From: Novosphingobium resinovorum
GTDB lineage: Bacteria > Pseudomonadota > Alphaproteobacteria > Sphingomonadales > Sphingomonadaceae
DNA length: 64,000 nt
Reading direction: 5' to 3'
Assembly (NCBI RefSeq): GCF_001742225.1
Contig: NZ_CP017075.1
Coordinates: 434,001-498,000 of the forward strand
Position 1 is the first letter of the stretch, and each line of letters starts with the position of its first letter. Below, piece by piece: positions 48,865 to 57,793 of this stretch. The position numbers and the translations under genes were made by a program. The notes beneath the pieces were generated by a model that was given only the letters and a program-made list of their open reading frames with translations, was not told the DNA's origin and made no database searches.

Positions 48865-49923
48865 ATGACTATGACCCAAACCCCCGCCTTCGCCCCCCGC
48901 ACTGACTGGACCCGTGAGGAAATCGCGGCGCTGTTCGACCTGCCGTTCACCGAGCTGGTCTTCCGCGCCGCCGAGGTCCACCGGGCCAGCCACAAGGCCG
49001 ACGAAGTGCAGCTTTCCACGCTGCTCTCGATCAAGACCGGCGGGTGTGTGGAGGATTGCGGTTACTGCTCGCAGTCGGTTTCGGCCAACAGCGGCGTCAA
49101 GGCGACCAAGCTGATGGAGGTGCAGCAGGTGCTCCAGCGCGCGGCGCAGGCGGCGGATCAGGGCTCGACCCGCTTCTGCATGGGCGCCGCCTGGCGCAAC
49201 CCCAAGGACCGCGACATGCCCGCCATCATCGAGATGGTGAAGGGCGTGCGCGCGATGGGCATGGAAACCTGCATGACGCTGGGCATGCTGACCCCCGATC
49301 AGGCCGACATGCTGAGCGACGCGGGCCTCGATTACTACAACCACAACATCGACACTTCACCCGAGCGCTACGATCAGGTCATCACCACGCGCACGATGGA
49401 TGACCGCCTCGATACGCTGTCGAACGTGCGCATGGCGGGCATCAACGTGTGCTCGGGCGGCATCGTCGGCATGGGCGAGACGCGCGCCGATCGCGTGGGC
49501 TTCGTCCACACGCTCGCCACCTTGCCCGAGCACCCGCAATCGGTGCCGGTCAACGCACTGGTGCCGGTCAAGGGCACCGTGCTGGGCGACATGCTGGCCG
49601 ATACGCCGCTCGCGAAGATCGACGACGTGGAGTTCGTGCGCACCGTGGCGGTCGCGCGCATCACCATGCCGCAATCGATGGTGCGCCTCTCTGCCGGTCG
49701 CGAGTCGATGTCGGAGATGACGCAGGCGATGTGCTTCCTGGCGGGTGCGAACTCGATCTTCACCGGCGACAAGCTGCTCACCGCGCCGAATGCGGGCGAC
49801 GACAACGACCTTGCGATGTTCGCCCGCCTCGGCCTCAAGCCGATGGCCATCGAACTGACGCCGGCGCAAGTCGAGGCCCAGCGCATGCCCAAGGGCTGCG
49901 CAAAGCTGGAGGCTGCCGAGTGA
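48865..49923 (+). CDS. bioB: Biotin synthase
   Basis: Radical SAM enzyme inserting sulfur into dethiobiotin. 352 aa. [4Fe-4S] Cys61, Cys65 and Cys68 in [13 protein letters not shown]; further motifs [26 protein letters not shown] and [16 protein letters not shown]. Other bio genes are absent from the window. It lies between methylmalonyl-CoA mutase and pccA, the biotin-carrying subunit that consumes its product. A TGATG overlap links it to the esterase gene. Confidence 0.96.
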   Translation: MTMTQTPAFAPRTDWTREEIAALFDLPFTELVFRAAEVHRASHKADEVQLSTLLSIKTGGCVEDCGYCSQSVSANSGVKATKLMEVQQVLQRAAQAADQGSTRFCMGAAWRNPKDRDMPAIIEMVKGVRAMGMETCMTLGMLTPDQADMLSDAGLDYYNHNIDTSPERYDQVITTRTMDDRLDTLSNVRMAGINVCSGGIVGMGETRADRVGFVHTLATLPEHPQSVPVNALVPVKGTVLGDMLADTPLAKIDDVEFVRTVAVARITMPQSMVRLSAGRESMSEMTQAMCFLAGANSIFTGDKLLTAPNAGDDNDLAMFARLGLKPMAIELTPAQVEAQRMPKGCAKLEAAE

Positions 49924-50777
49924 TGAAACGGGCGGGATCAATGCTGCTGGCGTTGTCCTGCCTCCTTTCCGTGCCGGGCGTTGCGGTAGCCGCCTCGTCC
50001 GCGCCGACCCCGATCACGATCGGGCAAACACACCTCGTGGATTTTGCCGACGGCGATTCGAGACAGATCAACGTCTATCTGCCCGAAGGCTATGCGGATG
50101 GGGCTAAGCGCTATCCGGTGCTGTACCTCATCGACGGGGGGCTTTCGCAGGACTTCCTGCATGTTGCCGGAACGAGCGCGCTGAATGCGGTCTGGGGGCG
50201 CTCGCTGCCGGTGATCGTCGTCGGCATCGAAAGCAAGGACCGCCGCGCCGAACTGATCGGCAGCGCGGGCAATGCAGCGCAGCACAAACAGTATCCGACT
50301 GCAGGCCAGTCCACGCGTTTTCGCGCCTTCCTGCGCGACAAGGTCAAGCCGCTGATCGAGGCGGATTATCGCACCAATGGCGACGATGGCGTGATCGGTG
50401 AATCGCTCGCCGGTCTGTTCATCGTCGAGACGTGGCTGCGCGAGCCTGGCCTGTTCCACCGTTATGCCGCCATCGACGCGAGCCTGTGGTGGGATGACGC
50501 GGCCCTCGCCAAAGCGGCCGCAGGGCTGATCGCTACGTCTCCCCGGGCCGGTCCGTTGTATCTGACATATTCGAACGAAGGTCAGGAAACCGCTCGGGCC
50601 GCGCAGCGCGTCGCGGCAGCGGGCGGCTCGCTGGTCTGCCTCTCGCCGCGTGAGGATCTGACCCACGCCACGGCCTATCACGTCCTCTCGCCGCAGGCGC
50701 TGCAGTTCCTGTTTCCGACCGCCAACAAACAAGACCCCGAATGGGGCTTCGAGGTGCCATGTTCAAAAAAATCCTGA
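49923..50777 (+). CDS. Secreted alpha/beta hydrolase (esterase D/YbbA type)
   Basis: 284 aa with signal peptide ([15 protein letters not shown], cleavage near AVAAS). Putative-esterase pattern: RQINVYLPEGY, RYPVLYLIDGG, nucleophile Ser in GVIGESLAGLF, and a His region DLTHATAYHVL. Resembles siderophore-ester hydrolases and S-formylglutathione-like esterases; substrate unknown. Its start overlaps bioB and its last 19 bp overlap pccA, so it is embedded in the operon, though it has no obvious role in propionate metabolism. Confidence 0.82.
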   Translation: MKRAGSMLLALSCLLSVPGVAVAASSAPTPITIGQTHLVDFADGDSRQINVYLPEGYADGAKRYPVLYLIDGGLSQDFLHVAGTSALNAVWGRSLPVIVVGIESKDRRAELIGSAGNAAQHKQYPTAGQSTRFRAFLRDKVKPLIEADYRTNGDDGVIGESLAGLFIVETWLREPGLFHRYAAIDASLWWDDAALAKAAAGLIATSPRAGPLYLTYSNEGQETARAAQRVAAAGGSLVCLSPREDLTHATAYHVLSPQALQFLFPTANKQDPEWGFEVPCSKKS

Positions 50778-52780
50778 TCGCAAACCGGGGCGAGATCGCC
50801 TGCCGCGTCATCAAGACGGCGCGCCGCATGGGTATCGCCACGGTCGCCGTCTATTCCGACGCCGACGCCCGCGCGCCGTTCGTGCAGATGGCGGATGAGG
50901 CTGTGCACATCGGCCCCGCGCCGGCCGCGCAGTCCTACCTGATTGCCGACAAGATCATCGCCGCCGCCAAGCAGACCGGCGCCGACGCCGTGCACCCCGG
51001 CTACGGCTTCCTGTCCGAGCGCACCTCGTTCGCAGAGGCGCTGGCGGCAGAGGGCATCGAGTTCATCGGCCCTCCTGTCGGCGCGATCGCGGCGATGGGC
51101 GACAAGATCGAGTCCAAGAAGCTCGCCAAGGCCGCCGGCGTCAACGTCGTCCCCGGCTTCGTCGGCGAGATCGAGGATACCGAGCATGCGGTGCGCATCT
51201 CGGCCGAGATCGGCTACCCGGTGATGATGAAGGCCAGCGCGGGCGGCGGCGGCAAGGGCATGCGCCTCGCCTACAACGAAAACGACGTGCGCGAAGGCTT
51301 CGAGGCTACCAAGCGCGAGGGCCTGAACTCGTTCGGCGACGACCGCGTCTTCATCGAGAAGTTCATCCTCAACCCGCGCCACATCGAGATTCAGATCCTC
51401 GGCGACAAGCACGGCAACATCCTCTACCTGAACGAGCGCGAATGCTCGATCCAGCGCCGCCACCAGAAGGTGGTCGAGGAAGCGCCGTCGCCCTTCGTCA
51501 CGCCGGCGATGCGCAAGGCGATGGGCGAGCAGTGCGTCGCCCTGTCGCGCGCGGTGGGTTACTATTCGGCGGGCACAGTGGAACTGATCGTCTCGGGCGC
51601 GGACCCGACGGGCGAGAGCTTCTACTTCCTTGAAATGAACACCCGCCTGCAGGTGGAGCACCCAGTCACCGAAGCGATCACCGGCGTCGACCTGGTCGAG
51701 CAGATGATCCGCGTCGCGGCAGGCGAGAAGCTGGAACTGACGCAGGACGATGTGAAGATCGACGGCTGGGCCATCGAGAACCGCGTCTACGCCGAAGATC
51801 CCTATCGCGGCTTCCTACCCTCCACCGGCCGCCTCGTGCGCTACAATCCGCCGGTCGAAGGCTGGACGGATGACGGCGAGGAGAACGGCCGCCGGGGCAT
51901 CGACGGCATCCGCGTGGACGATGGCGTCTACGAAGGCGGCGAAGTCTCGATGTTCTACGACCCGATGATCGCCAAGCTGATCACCTGGGGCGAGACGCGC
52001 GACGAGGCGGCGGACAAGCAGATCGCCGCGCTCGATGCGTTCGAGATCGAGGGTCTGGGCCACAACATCGACTTCGTCTCGGCCATCATGCAGCACCCGC
52101 GCTTCCGCTCGGGCGAGCTGACCACCGGCTTCATCGCCGAGGAATATCCCGAAGGCTTCCACGGCGCACCGGCGTCGGACGAGCTGAAGGTGCAGCTGGC
52201 AGCCGTCGCCGCCTTCGTCGCCACCGCGCGCGCCGATCGTTCGCGCCGGGTCGAAGGCCAGCTGGGCGCGCCGCTCGATCCTCCGGGTGAGTGGACCGTG
52301 ACCATCGATGGCGATGTCTTCGCGGTGGAGCTCGACGAAGACCTGCTGACGGTCAACGGCGAGGAAGTCGAGCTGGAGCTGGAATACACCCCGGGCGACC
52401 GCTTCGTGGATGCCGAGGTCGATGGCGAGGATCTGACGCTCAAGCTGGACGTCACCCGCACCGGTTTCCGGATGACCACGCGCGGCGCGATCCACAAGGT
52501 AGACTGCCTGCCCGCGCACATCGCTGGTTACACGCAGCACATGATCGAGAAGATCCCGCCGGACCTCTCGAAGTACCTGATCTGCCCGATGCCGGGCCTC
52601 CTCGTTTCGCTGAGCGTAGGCGAGGGCGACAAGGTCGAGGCAGGGCAACCGCTGGCAGTGGTCGAGGCCATGAAGATGGAAAACATCCTGCGCGCCGAGA
52701 AGTCGGGCACGGTGAAGTCCGTCAACGCCAAGGCGGGGGAAAGCCTTGCGGTGGATGCGATCATCCTCGAGATGGAGTGA
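50759..52780 (+). CDS. pccA: Propionyl-CoA carboxylase alpha chain
   Basis: Biotin carboxylase plus biotin carrier. 673 aa: biotin carboxylase domain (FKKILIANRGEIACRVI; ATP-grasp glycine loop KASAGGGGKGMR; EMNTRLQVEHPVTE), a BT linker domain (about 500-600), and a C-terminal BCCP domain with biotinylated Lys639 in VEAMKMENIL. ATG 50759 lies inside the end of the esterase gene. One base separates it from csaA. Works with PccB; biotin would come from the adjacent bioB pathway. Confidence 0.96.
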   Translation: MFKKILIANRGEIACRVIKTARRMGIATVAVYSDADARAPFVQMADEAVHIGPAPAAQSYLIADKIIAAAKQTGADAVHPGYGFLSERTSFAEALAAEGIEFIGPPVGAIAAMGDKIESKKLAKAAGVNVVPGFVGEIEDTEHAVRISAEIGYPVMMKASAGGGGKGMRLAYNENDVREGFEATKREGLNSFGDDRVFIEKFILNPRHIEIQILGDKHGNILYLNERECSIQRRHQKVVEEAPSPFVTPAMRKAMGEQCVALSRAVGYYSAGTVELIVSGADPTGESFYFLEMNTRLQVEHPVTEAITGVDLVEQMIRVAAGEKLELTQDDVKIDGWAIENRVYAEDPYRGFLPSTGRLVRYNPPVEGWTDDGEENGRRGIDGIRVDDGVYEGGEVSMFYDPMIAKLITWGETRDEAADKQIAALDAFEIEGLGHNIDFVSAIMQHPRFRSGELTTGFIAEEYPEGFHGAPASDELKVQLAAVAAFVATARADRSRRVEGQLGAPLDPPGEWTVTIDGDVFAVELDEDLLTVNGEEVELELEYTPGDRFVDAEVDGEDLTLKLDVTRTGFRMTTRGAIHKVDCLPAHIAGYTQHMIEKIPPDLSKYLICPMPGLLVSLSVGEGDKVEAGQPLAVVEAMKMENILRAEKSGTVKSVNAKAGESLAVDAIILEME

Positions 52781-52781
52781 C

Positions 52782-53153
52782 ATGCATCTCGATCACGACC
52801 CTGCCGCGCCTCCGGGCGAAACCATAGGCTTCGACGATTTCCTCAAGGTGGACATCCGCATCGGCACGATCGTCGGCGCGGAAGTCTATGAGGGCGCACG
52901 GAAACCCAGTTACAAGCTGCGGATCGATTTCGGTCCCGGCATCGGTGAGAAGAAGAGCGTCGGCCAGGTGGCCGCGCTCTATTCTCCTGAGGAGCTGACC
53001 GGGCGGCAGGTGGCGGCGGTCGTGAACTTTCCCGTGCACCAGATCGGCAAGGCGCTGTCCGAAGTGCTGACGCTCGGCTTCGCGGACGAGGAAGGGCGGG
53101 TGACGCTGTTCTCGCCCGACAAGCGCGTACCCGATGGATCGCGGCTGTTCTGA
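52782..53153 (+). CDS. csaA: tRNA-binding domain protein CsaA
   Basis: 123-aa OB-fold protein. Motifs KVDIRIGTIVGAEVYEGARKPSYKLRI, GEKKSVGQVAALY and VVNFPVHQIGKALSEVLTLG are CsaA hallmarks. CsaA binds tRNA and has been proposed as a secretion chaperone in Bacillus. It sits 1 bp after pccA and its TGA overlaps the thioesterase ATG. The link with propionyl-CoA metabolism is unexplained. Confidence 0.92.
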   Translation: MHLDHDPAAPPGETIGFDDFLKVDIRIGTIVGAEVYEGARKPSYKLRIDFGPGIGEKKSVGQVAALYSPEELTGRQVAAVVNFPVHQIGKALSEVLTLGFADEEGRVTLFSPDKRVPDGSRLF

Positions 53154-53932
53154 TGGCGGGGCTGGGAGATATGCTTGCCGCTGCGGAGCCGCTCGACGGC
53201 GGTTTCGCGCTGGAGATCACCGAGGACTGGCTGCAGGGGCGCACCGCTTACGGAGGACTGACTTCGGCGATCGCATTGGCGGTGGCAAAAGGCGTTTCCG
53301 ACGATCTGCCGCCGCTGCGCTCGGGTCAGCTTTCGATGGTCGGCCCCTTGGCCGGGCGCATCAAGGCTCGCGCGAAAGTGCTGCGGCAGGGGCGCAATGC
53401 GACCTGGGTTTCCGCCGAACTCACCAGCGAGGCGGGAGTGGGCTTCACCGCCGCCTTCGTCTTTATGCGCCAGATCGAGAGCGTGCTGTCGATCGATCAC
53501 TATCCGCTGCCGGACGGCGTCATTGCGCTCGACGAGGCGAAGGCGGTGCCGATGGATCATGCCCCGGCTTTCCTGCGCAATCACTTCGAGGCGCGCTTCG
53601 CCATGCCGAAGAATGCGCTGGGCGAGGCGGACCTCGCCTGGTGGGTGCGGCCGCGTGAGCGTAGGGGCCTCGATCCCGAGGTCGAGTGCTTGCTGTGCGG
53701 CGATGTGCTGCCGGTGGCGGTGTGGCCGCTGCTGGGCTTCAAGGTGCCGATTTCCTCGATGCAGTGGCACGTCAACAGGCTGGACGCGAAGCCCTCTGCG
53801 GACGGCTGGTGGATGATCCGCTCGACCAGCCTGCATGCGGCGCATGGCGGGGCGAGCGAGCACATCATGCAGTGGAACGCCGATGGCGTTCCAGCCATTG
53901 CGGGTATGCAGTCGGTAGCCGTTTTTGGCTGA
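53153..53932 (+). CDS. Acyl-CoA thioesterase family protein (double hotdog)
   Basis: 259 aa. Two-hotdog layout: N-terminal half with LQGRTAYGGLTSAIALAVAKG and LSMVGPLAGRIKARAKVLRQG, C-terminal half with PISSMQWHVNRLDAKP and WMIRSTSLHAAHGGASEHIM. The pattern matches TesB-like/4HBT_3 thioesterases that hydrolyse acyl-CoA. Translationally coupled to csaA; likely last gene of the propionyl-CoA operon. Chain-length preference unknown. Confidence 0.85.
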   Translation: MAGLGDMLAAAEPLDGGFALEITEDWLQGRTAYGGLTSAIALAVAKGVSDDLPPLRSGQLSMVGPLAGRIKARAKVLRQGRNATWVSAELTSEAGVGFTAAFVFMRQIESVLSIDHYPLPDGVIALDEAKAVPMDHAPAFLRNHFEARFAMPKNALGEADLAWWVRPRERRGLDPEVECLLCGDVLPVAVWPLLGFKVPISSMQWHVNRLDAKPSADGWWMIRSTSLHAAHGGASEHIMQWNADGVPAIAGMQSVAVFG

Positions 53933-53934
53933 TT

Positions 53935-54111
53935 TTAGCGGCCGCGAATGCCCTTGATGAAAGCGTAGCTACCGCCGCCGAAGGCCACGAGCGCGACGAA
54001 AAAGCCGATCCCGGCGCCCCACTTCGCGCCCTCGACTCCCCACAGGAAGCCGCCTGCTGCGAGGCCCAGCAGAGGCAGGACGATCAGCAGCAGGCAGCCG
54101 ATGACGGGCAT
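53935..54111 (-). CDS. Small two-helix membrane protein, 58 aa
   Basis: Two hydrophobic segments (about residues 4-24 and 32-52) with a basic C-terminus (FIKGIRGR) and a Gly-rich turn. Start ATG at 54111 shares its first base with the transporter TGA (TGATG). Ends 2 bp from the convergent thioesterase stop. Unknown function; translated with the broken transporter gene. Confidence 0.6.
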   Translation of the reverse strand: MPVIGCLLLIVLPLLGLAAGGFLWGVEGAKWGAGIGFFVALVAFGGGSYAFIKGIRGR

Positions 54112-55496
54112 CAGTGCGCGGTGCCCATCAGCCGCTTGGCGAAGAACAGCTTGAACACCGCGAAGCCGACCGTCGCGACCATGGCGGAGGCCATGTGCAG
54201 CAGCCAGAACTGCGTCGTCGGCATCGTCGAGAGCAGCGTGCCGATCTTGCCGACAGCCAGGTTCGCGCCGAAGAACGCAAGGTAGTAGATTCCCACGATC
54301 GAGGCGTTCAGCGCGCGCGGGGCAAGGCGGGTGAACAGCGCTAGGCTGACTGGCAGCAGGTGCGCGAAGCCGATCGAGTTCACGAGGTGGAACATGACCG
54401 GCCAGAATAGACCAATCTTTCCAGCACCTTGCGTCGCCGCAGCCATATAGAGGCACGCCGCGCCGCCGACGATGAAGGCGCAGCCGAGGATCATCTTGCC
54501 CAGTTCGTCCGGCTCCTTGCCGGTGCGCTTGCCGACGAAGGCCCAGAACGCGGCGACGGCCACCAGCATCGAGAAGCTGAGCGTCGCGTCGATGGTGATC
54601 ATCCAACTGGTCGGCAGCGTCTCACCCATGAAGCTGAGCTGGAACTGCTGATCGGCCCAGACGAGATAAGCGTTGAAAATCTGCTGGTTGGTCAGGAGCG
54701 AGATGCCCATGATCGGCACCAGTACCAGCACGGCCAGAAGACGTGGGCCGTCTCCCTTCTCGAACGTGGCGCGGGGCTCGGAGGACTTGGCGGCCTTGCT
54801 GTCGGCGGGCAGCCAGGGCTTTGCCTAGATGTACAAAAGCAGGCCGAGCACCATGACCACGCCGGCGCAGCCGAAGCCCCAGTGCCAGCCGACTTTCTCA
54901 CCCAGCGTGCCCGAGATCAGCGGCGCGACGATTACCGAGACATTGATAAATATGTAGAAAATCTGGAACGCCATCGCGCGGCGGATATCACCCTGCTTGT
55001 AGAGTTCGCCGACCTGGCTGGCGATGTTGCCCTTGAACAGGCCGACGCCGACCACCAGCGATATCAGCGCCAGCAGGAAGGCGCTTTCGAACGCCATTAG
55101 GAAATGGCCGAGCGACATGACCACGCCGCCCGCGATCAGCGCGGCGCGGCGGCCCAGCAGGAGGTCGGCCAGAATGCCGCCGAGGATCGGGGTCAGATAG
55201 ACTAAAGCCGTGTAAAGTCCGAATATTTCCGAGGCCAGCGGTTGCCCGGAAAGACCGGGGAACACGTGCGTTGTGACCCAGTCCAGCCCGATCACGCCCT
55301 CCTGCCGCCCCGGCACCAGCAGGTACTTGACCATGTAGAGCGTCAGCAGCGTCTGCATCGAATAGTAGGAGAAGCGCTCGCAACCCTCGACCAGGCCGAG
55401 CAGGCCTAACCCCTTGGGATGGCCCAGGAAAGCGCGGTCATCTCGCGCCGCTTCTTCGGGGAAGTCGAGGTTGGGCGTCGCTTCGGGTGCGGTCAT
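54111..55496 (-). pseudogene. Peptide MFS (POT/PTR) transporter interrupted by an in-frame amber codon
   Basis: Proton-coupled oligopeptide transporter frame of 461 codons. The N-part (MTAPEATPNLDFPEE onward) has the POT signature EGCERFSYYSMQTLLTLYMVKYL and six membrane segments, ending GLLLYI. A TAG at 54825-54827 (minus strand) follows; the same frame then continues AKPWLPADSKAAKSS and a second membrane half to GTAH. No frameshift: only the one stop breaks the protein, probably CAG to TAG. Without suppression only a 223-aa N-half is made; a GTG at 54731 could restart the rest. Could also be a sequencing error. Confidence 0.85.
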
Positions 55497-55895
55497 GTCT
55501 GTCCCGTAATTATCTTGTGCATCGGCGTAATCGCCGTTCCTGCGCGAGCAATGTCATGTCGACGTAACAGGGTCAAACCTGAATGCGTGGCTAACGAAAA
55601 GGCGGCAGGCCGATCGACCTGCCGCCTTCCGCAACGCCCCGGGGGATTCGCACGGGGCGTCTTGGCCCCCCGGCCAGCGTGTCAAACGCCTACTCCGTTG
55701 AAAGAGCGTGCAAATATACAACGTTCGCGAGCCTGTATCGATCCGGGCTTCGTCGCTGCACGGCCACGAAGCGGCGCATAAGCACGGCGTTTTGCAGGGT
55801 GCATTCAATGGCACTCAACGGCACTCAAAGATGCCACAAGGCGCCAAGAGGTGAATGGCAATGACGACGTTGAAGGGACGGTGCTCAGGAGAGCG
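55497..55895. other. Gene-free 399-bp interval between the transporter gene and aroB
   Basis: No convincing protein gene on either strand. On the minus strand it holds a stem CGCCCCGTG with CCGGGGCG (55633-55657), the terminator at 55597-55628 and, further upstream, a TATATT at 55713-55718 that could be a -10. This layout would fit the 3' end of the aroKB transcript or a small RNA of about 110 nt; the evidence for either is thin. Confidence 0.35.
55597..55628 (-). terminator. Rho-independent terminator on the minus strand
   Basis: AAGGCGGCAGG and CCTGCCGCCTT are perfectly complementary with an 8-base loop. In minus orientation the stem is followed by TTTTCGTT. It is 268 bp past the aroB stop, far for that gene. 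Confidence 0.75.
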
Positions 55896-57002
55896 TCAGC
55901 GCCCCAATTCCTCGTCGAGGAACGCCGCCACGTCTTCCAGCGAAACCTGCTTGTCGAGGTAGGTCTGGCCGATGCCCTTCATCAGCAGGAAGGGCAGGGT
56001 GCCGGCGTCCATCTTCTTGTCGTGGAGCATGTGCTGCACGAGAGCGGCACCGTCGCAGTCCATCCCGAGCGCGTTGAGGCTGGCAGGCAGCCCGATCTCG
56101 CCGATATGCTGCGCCACATGCTCGGCGCTTGCCTGCGGCATCAGCCCGCGCCTTGCCGAGTAGCGCGCTGCCAGCACCATGCCCAGTGCGACGCCCTCGC
56201 CGTGGAGCAGGCGGTCGCCGAAGCCGGTCTCGGCCTCCAGCGCGTGGCCGAAGGTGTGGCCGAGGTTTAGCAGGGCGCGGCGGCCGGTGGTCTCGAACTC
56301 GTCCTCCGCCACGATGCGCGCCTTGGCCGCGACCGAATGCGCCACCGCATATTCGCGAAGCGCGCTGTCGCCCGCCAGCATCGCGGCGGCATTGCCGTCG
56401 CACCAGGCGAAGAAGTCGGCGTCGTCGATCAGCCCGTACTTCACGACTTCGGCATAGCCCGCGCGCAAGTCCCGCTCGGGCAGGGTTTCCAGCGCCGAGA
56501 GGTCGGCCAGCACCAGCGAGGGCTGGTGGAACGCGCCGACGAGGTTCTTGCCGGCGGGCGTGTTGATCGCGGTCTTGCCGCCGACACTCGAATCGACCTG
56601 TGCCAGCAGCGTGGTGGGCACCTGGATGAAGTGGCACCCGCGCTTCAGCACCGAGGCGCAGAAGCCGGTGAGGTCGCCGATCACGCCGCCGCCCAGCGCG
56701 ATGATGTGATCGCCGCGCTCCACTTCGAGGCCGAGCAGCCAGTTCACCGTGGCCGAGAGTTCGTCCCACGACTTGGTCGCCTCGCCCGCAGGCAGGATGC
56801 GCCAGTGCGGTTCGTGGCCGTTGTCGCGCAGGGACTTTTCCACCACGTCGCCCCAGGCCGCGTGGACGTTGGCGTCGGTGACGATTGGCACGCCGCGCTT
56901 GCGCAGCTTGCCCCGGCAGTTGGGGGCGAGTTCCGCGAGCAGCCCGGCGCCGACGCGCACTTCGTAAGGGCGACCGGCGATATCGACGGGGATCACAGCC
57001 AT
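55896..57002 (-). CDS. aroB: 3-Dehydroquinate synthase
   Basis: Second shikimate-pathway enzyme; NAD- and metal-dependent. 368 aa. NAD glycine motif ALGGGVIGDLTGF, VDSSVGGKTAINTPAGKNLVGAFHQP, metal ligands Glu in YAEVVKYG and two His in NLGHTFGHALE and LLHGEGVALGM. ATG 57002 lies 10 bp inside aroK, so aroK-aroB are translationally coupled. Confidence 0.96.
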   Translation of the reverse strand: MAVIPVDIAGRPYEVRVGAGLLAELAPNCRGKLRKRGVPIVTDANVHAAWGDVVEKSLRDNGHEPHWRILPAGEATKSWDELSATVNWLLGLEVERGDHIIALGGGVIGDLTGFCASVLKRGCHFIQVPTTLLAQVDSSVGGKTAINTPAGKNLVGAFHQPSLVLADLSALETLPERDLRAGYAEVVKYGLIDDADFFAWCDGNAAAMLAGDSALREYAVAHSVAAKARIVAEDEFETTGRRALLNLGHTFGHALEAETGFGDRLLHGEGVALGMVLAARYSARRGLMPQASAEHVAQHIGEIGLPASLNALGMDCDGAALVQHMLHDKKMDAGTLPFLLMKGIGQTYLDKQVSLEDVAAFLDEELGR

Positions 57003-57577
57003 TGGGAAATTCCCTGAAGTACTTTGTTGATCGTCTGGACGTGCGGGCCTGCGCTGCTCAGCACGTGGATCGGCGCCTGGCAATAATGCTGCGCCCGTTC
57101 CTCGCGCAGGCGGCCGAGAATTTCGCGCGGGTTGCCGCCGCGCAGCAGCGGGCGGTTCTCCTTTCGCGCAGTGCGCTCGACGAGGGTATCGACCTCGCTG
57201 TCGAGCCAGATCGTGATCGCCTTGTCGAGGATCAGCGCGCGGGTTTCGGCATTGACGAAGGCGCCGCCGCCGGTGGCGATGACGATGCGCTGCCGTCTGG
57301 TCTCGCTGTCCGTGATCAGGCGGGAAATCACCCGGCGCTCGCCGTCGCGGAAATAGTCCTCGCCATAAGCGTCGAAGATTTCCGGGATGCTCATCTGCGC
57401 GGAGCGTTCGATCTCGTCGTCGGCATCGACGAAGGGGCAATCGAGCAGGTTCGCAAGCCGCTTGCCGACGCTGGACTTGCCCACGCCCATCATACCGACA
57501 AGCACGATGGGCCGGTCGATACGGCGGGCGAGCGCTGCAATTTCCTGCGCGGAAAACCGGGTTTGTTGAACGTCCAT
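56993..57577 (-). CDS. aroK: Shikimate kinase
   Basis: Phosphorylates shikimate with ATP. 194 aa. P-loop LVGMMGVGKSSVGKRLA, DADDEIE with the shikimate-binding Asp, FRDGERRVI, ATGGGAFVN Walker B-like loop, and the Arg lid ENRPLLRGGNP. ATG 57577 adopted; longer in-frame starts reach into the divergent promoter region. Divergent from the 57635 operon. Confidence 0.95.
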   Translation of the reverse strand: MDVQQTRFSAQEIAALARRIDRPIVLVGMMGVGKSSVGKRLANLLDCPFVDADDEIERSAQMSIPEIFDAYGEDYFRDGERRVISRLITDSETRRQRIVIATGGGAFVNAETRALILDKAITIWLDSEVDTLVERTARKENRPLLRGGNPREILGRLREERAQHYCQAPIHVLSSAGPHVQTINKVLQGISQWL

Positions 57578-57634
57578 TGCCCGATCGCCTATAGTTGCGC
57601 TAGGTCGCAGCGCAAGCATGGTGAAGGAAGCCGA

Positions 57635-57793
57635 GTGAACATCGTAAAGCGCAGGCGCCGTATAGCGTCGGCCGTTGCCATTCTCCTGCCGATTGCCGTG
57701 GTCGGCCTTGGTATTGCCGCATGGAATGACGCGGGCGTGCAGCCGGTGACGCAGCAGACCGTCTCGATCCCGCTGCCGGAACTGTCGAAATGA
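57635..57793 (+). CDS. Small single-span membrane protein, 52 aa
   Basis: Starts at GTG with AAGGAAG about 5 nt upstream. Basic N-terminus (NIVKRRRRIAS), one hydrophobic segment (about residues 12-29) and a short Thr/Gln/Pro tail, so the topology is N-in with a periplasmic tail. Its TGA overlaps the next ATG (ATGA at 57790). Function unknown; the coupling suggests it works with the downstream secreted protein. Confidence 0.65.
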   Translation: MNIVKRRRRIASAVAILLPIAVVGLGIAAWNDAGVQPVTQQTVSIPLPELSK

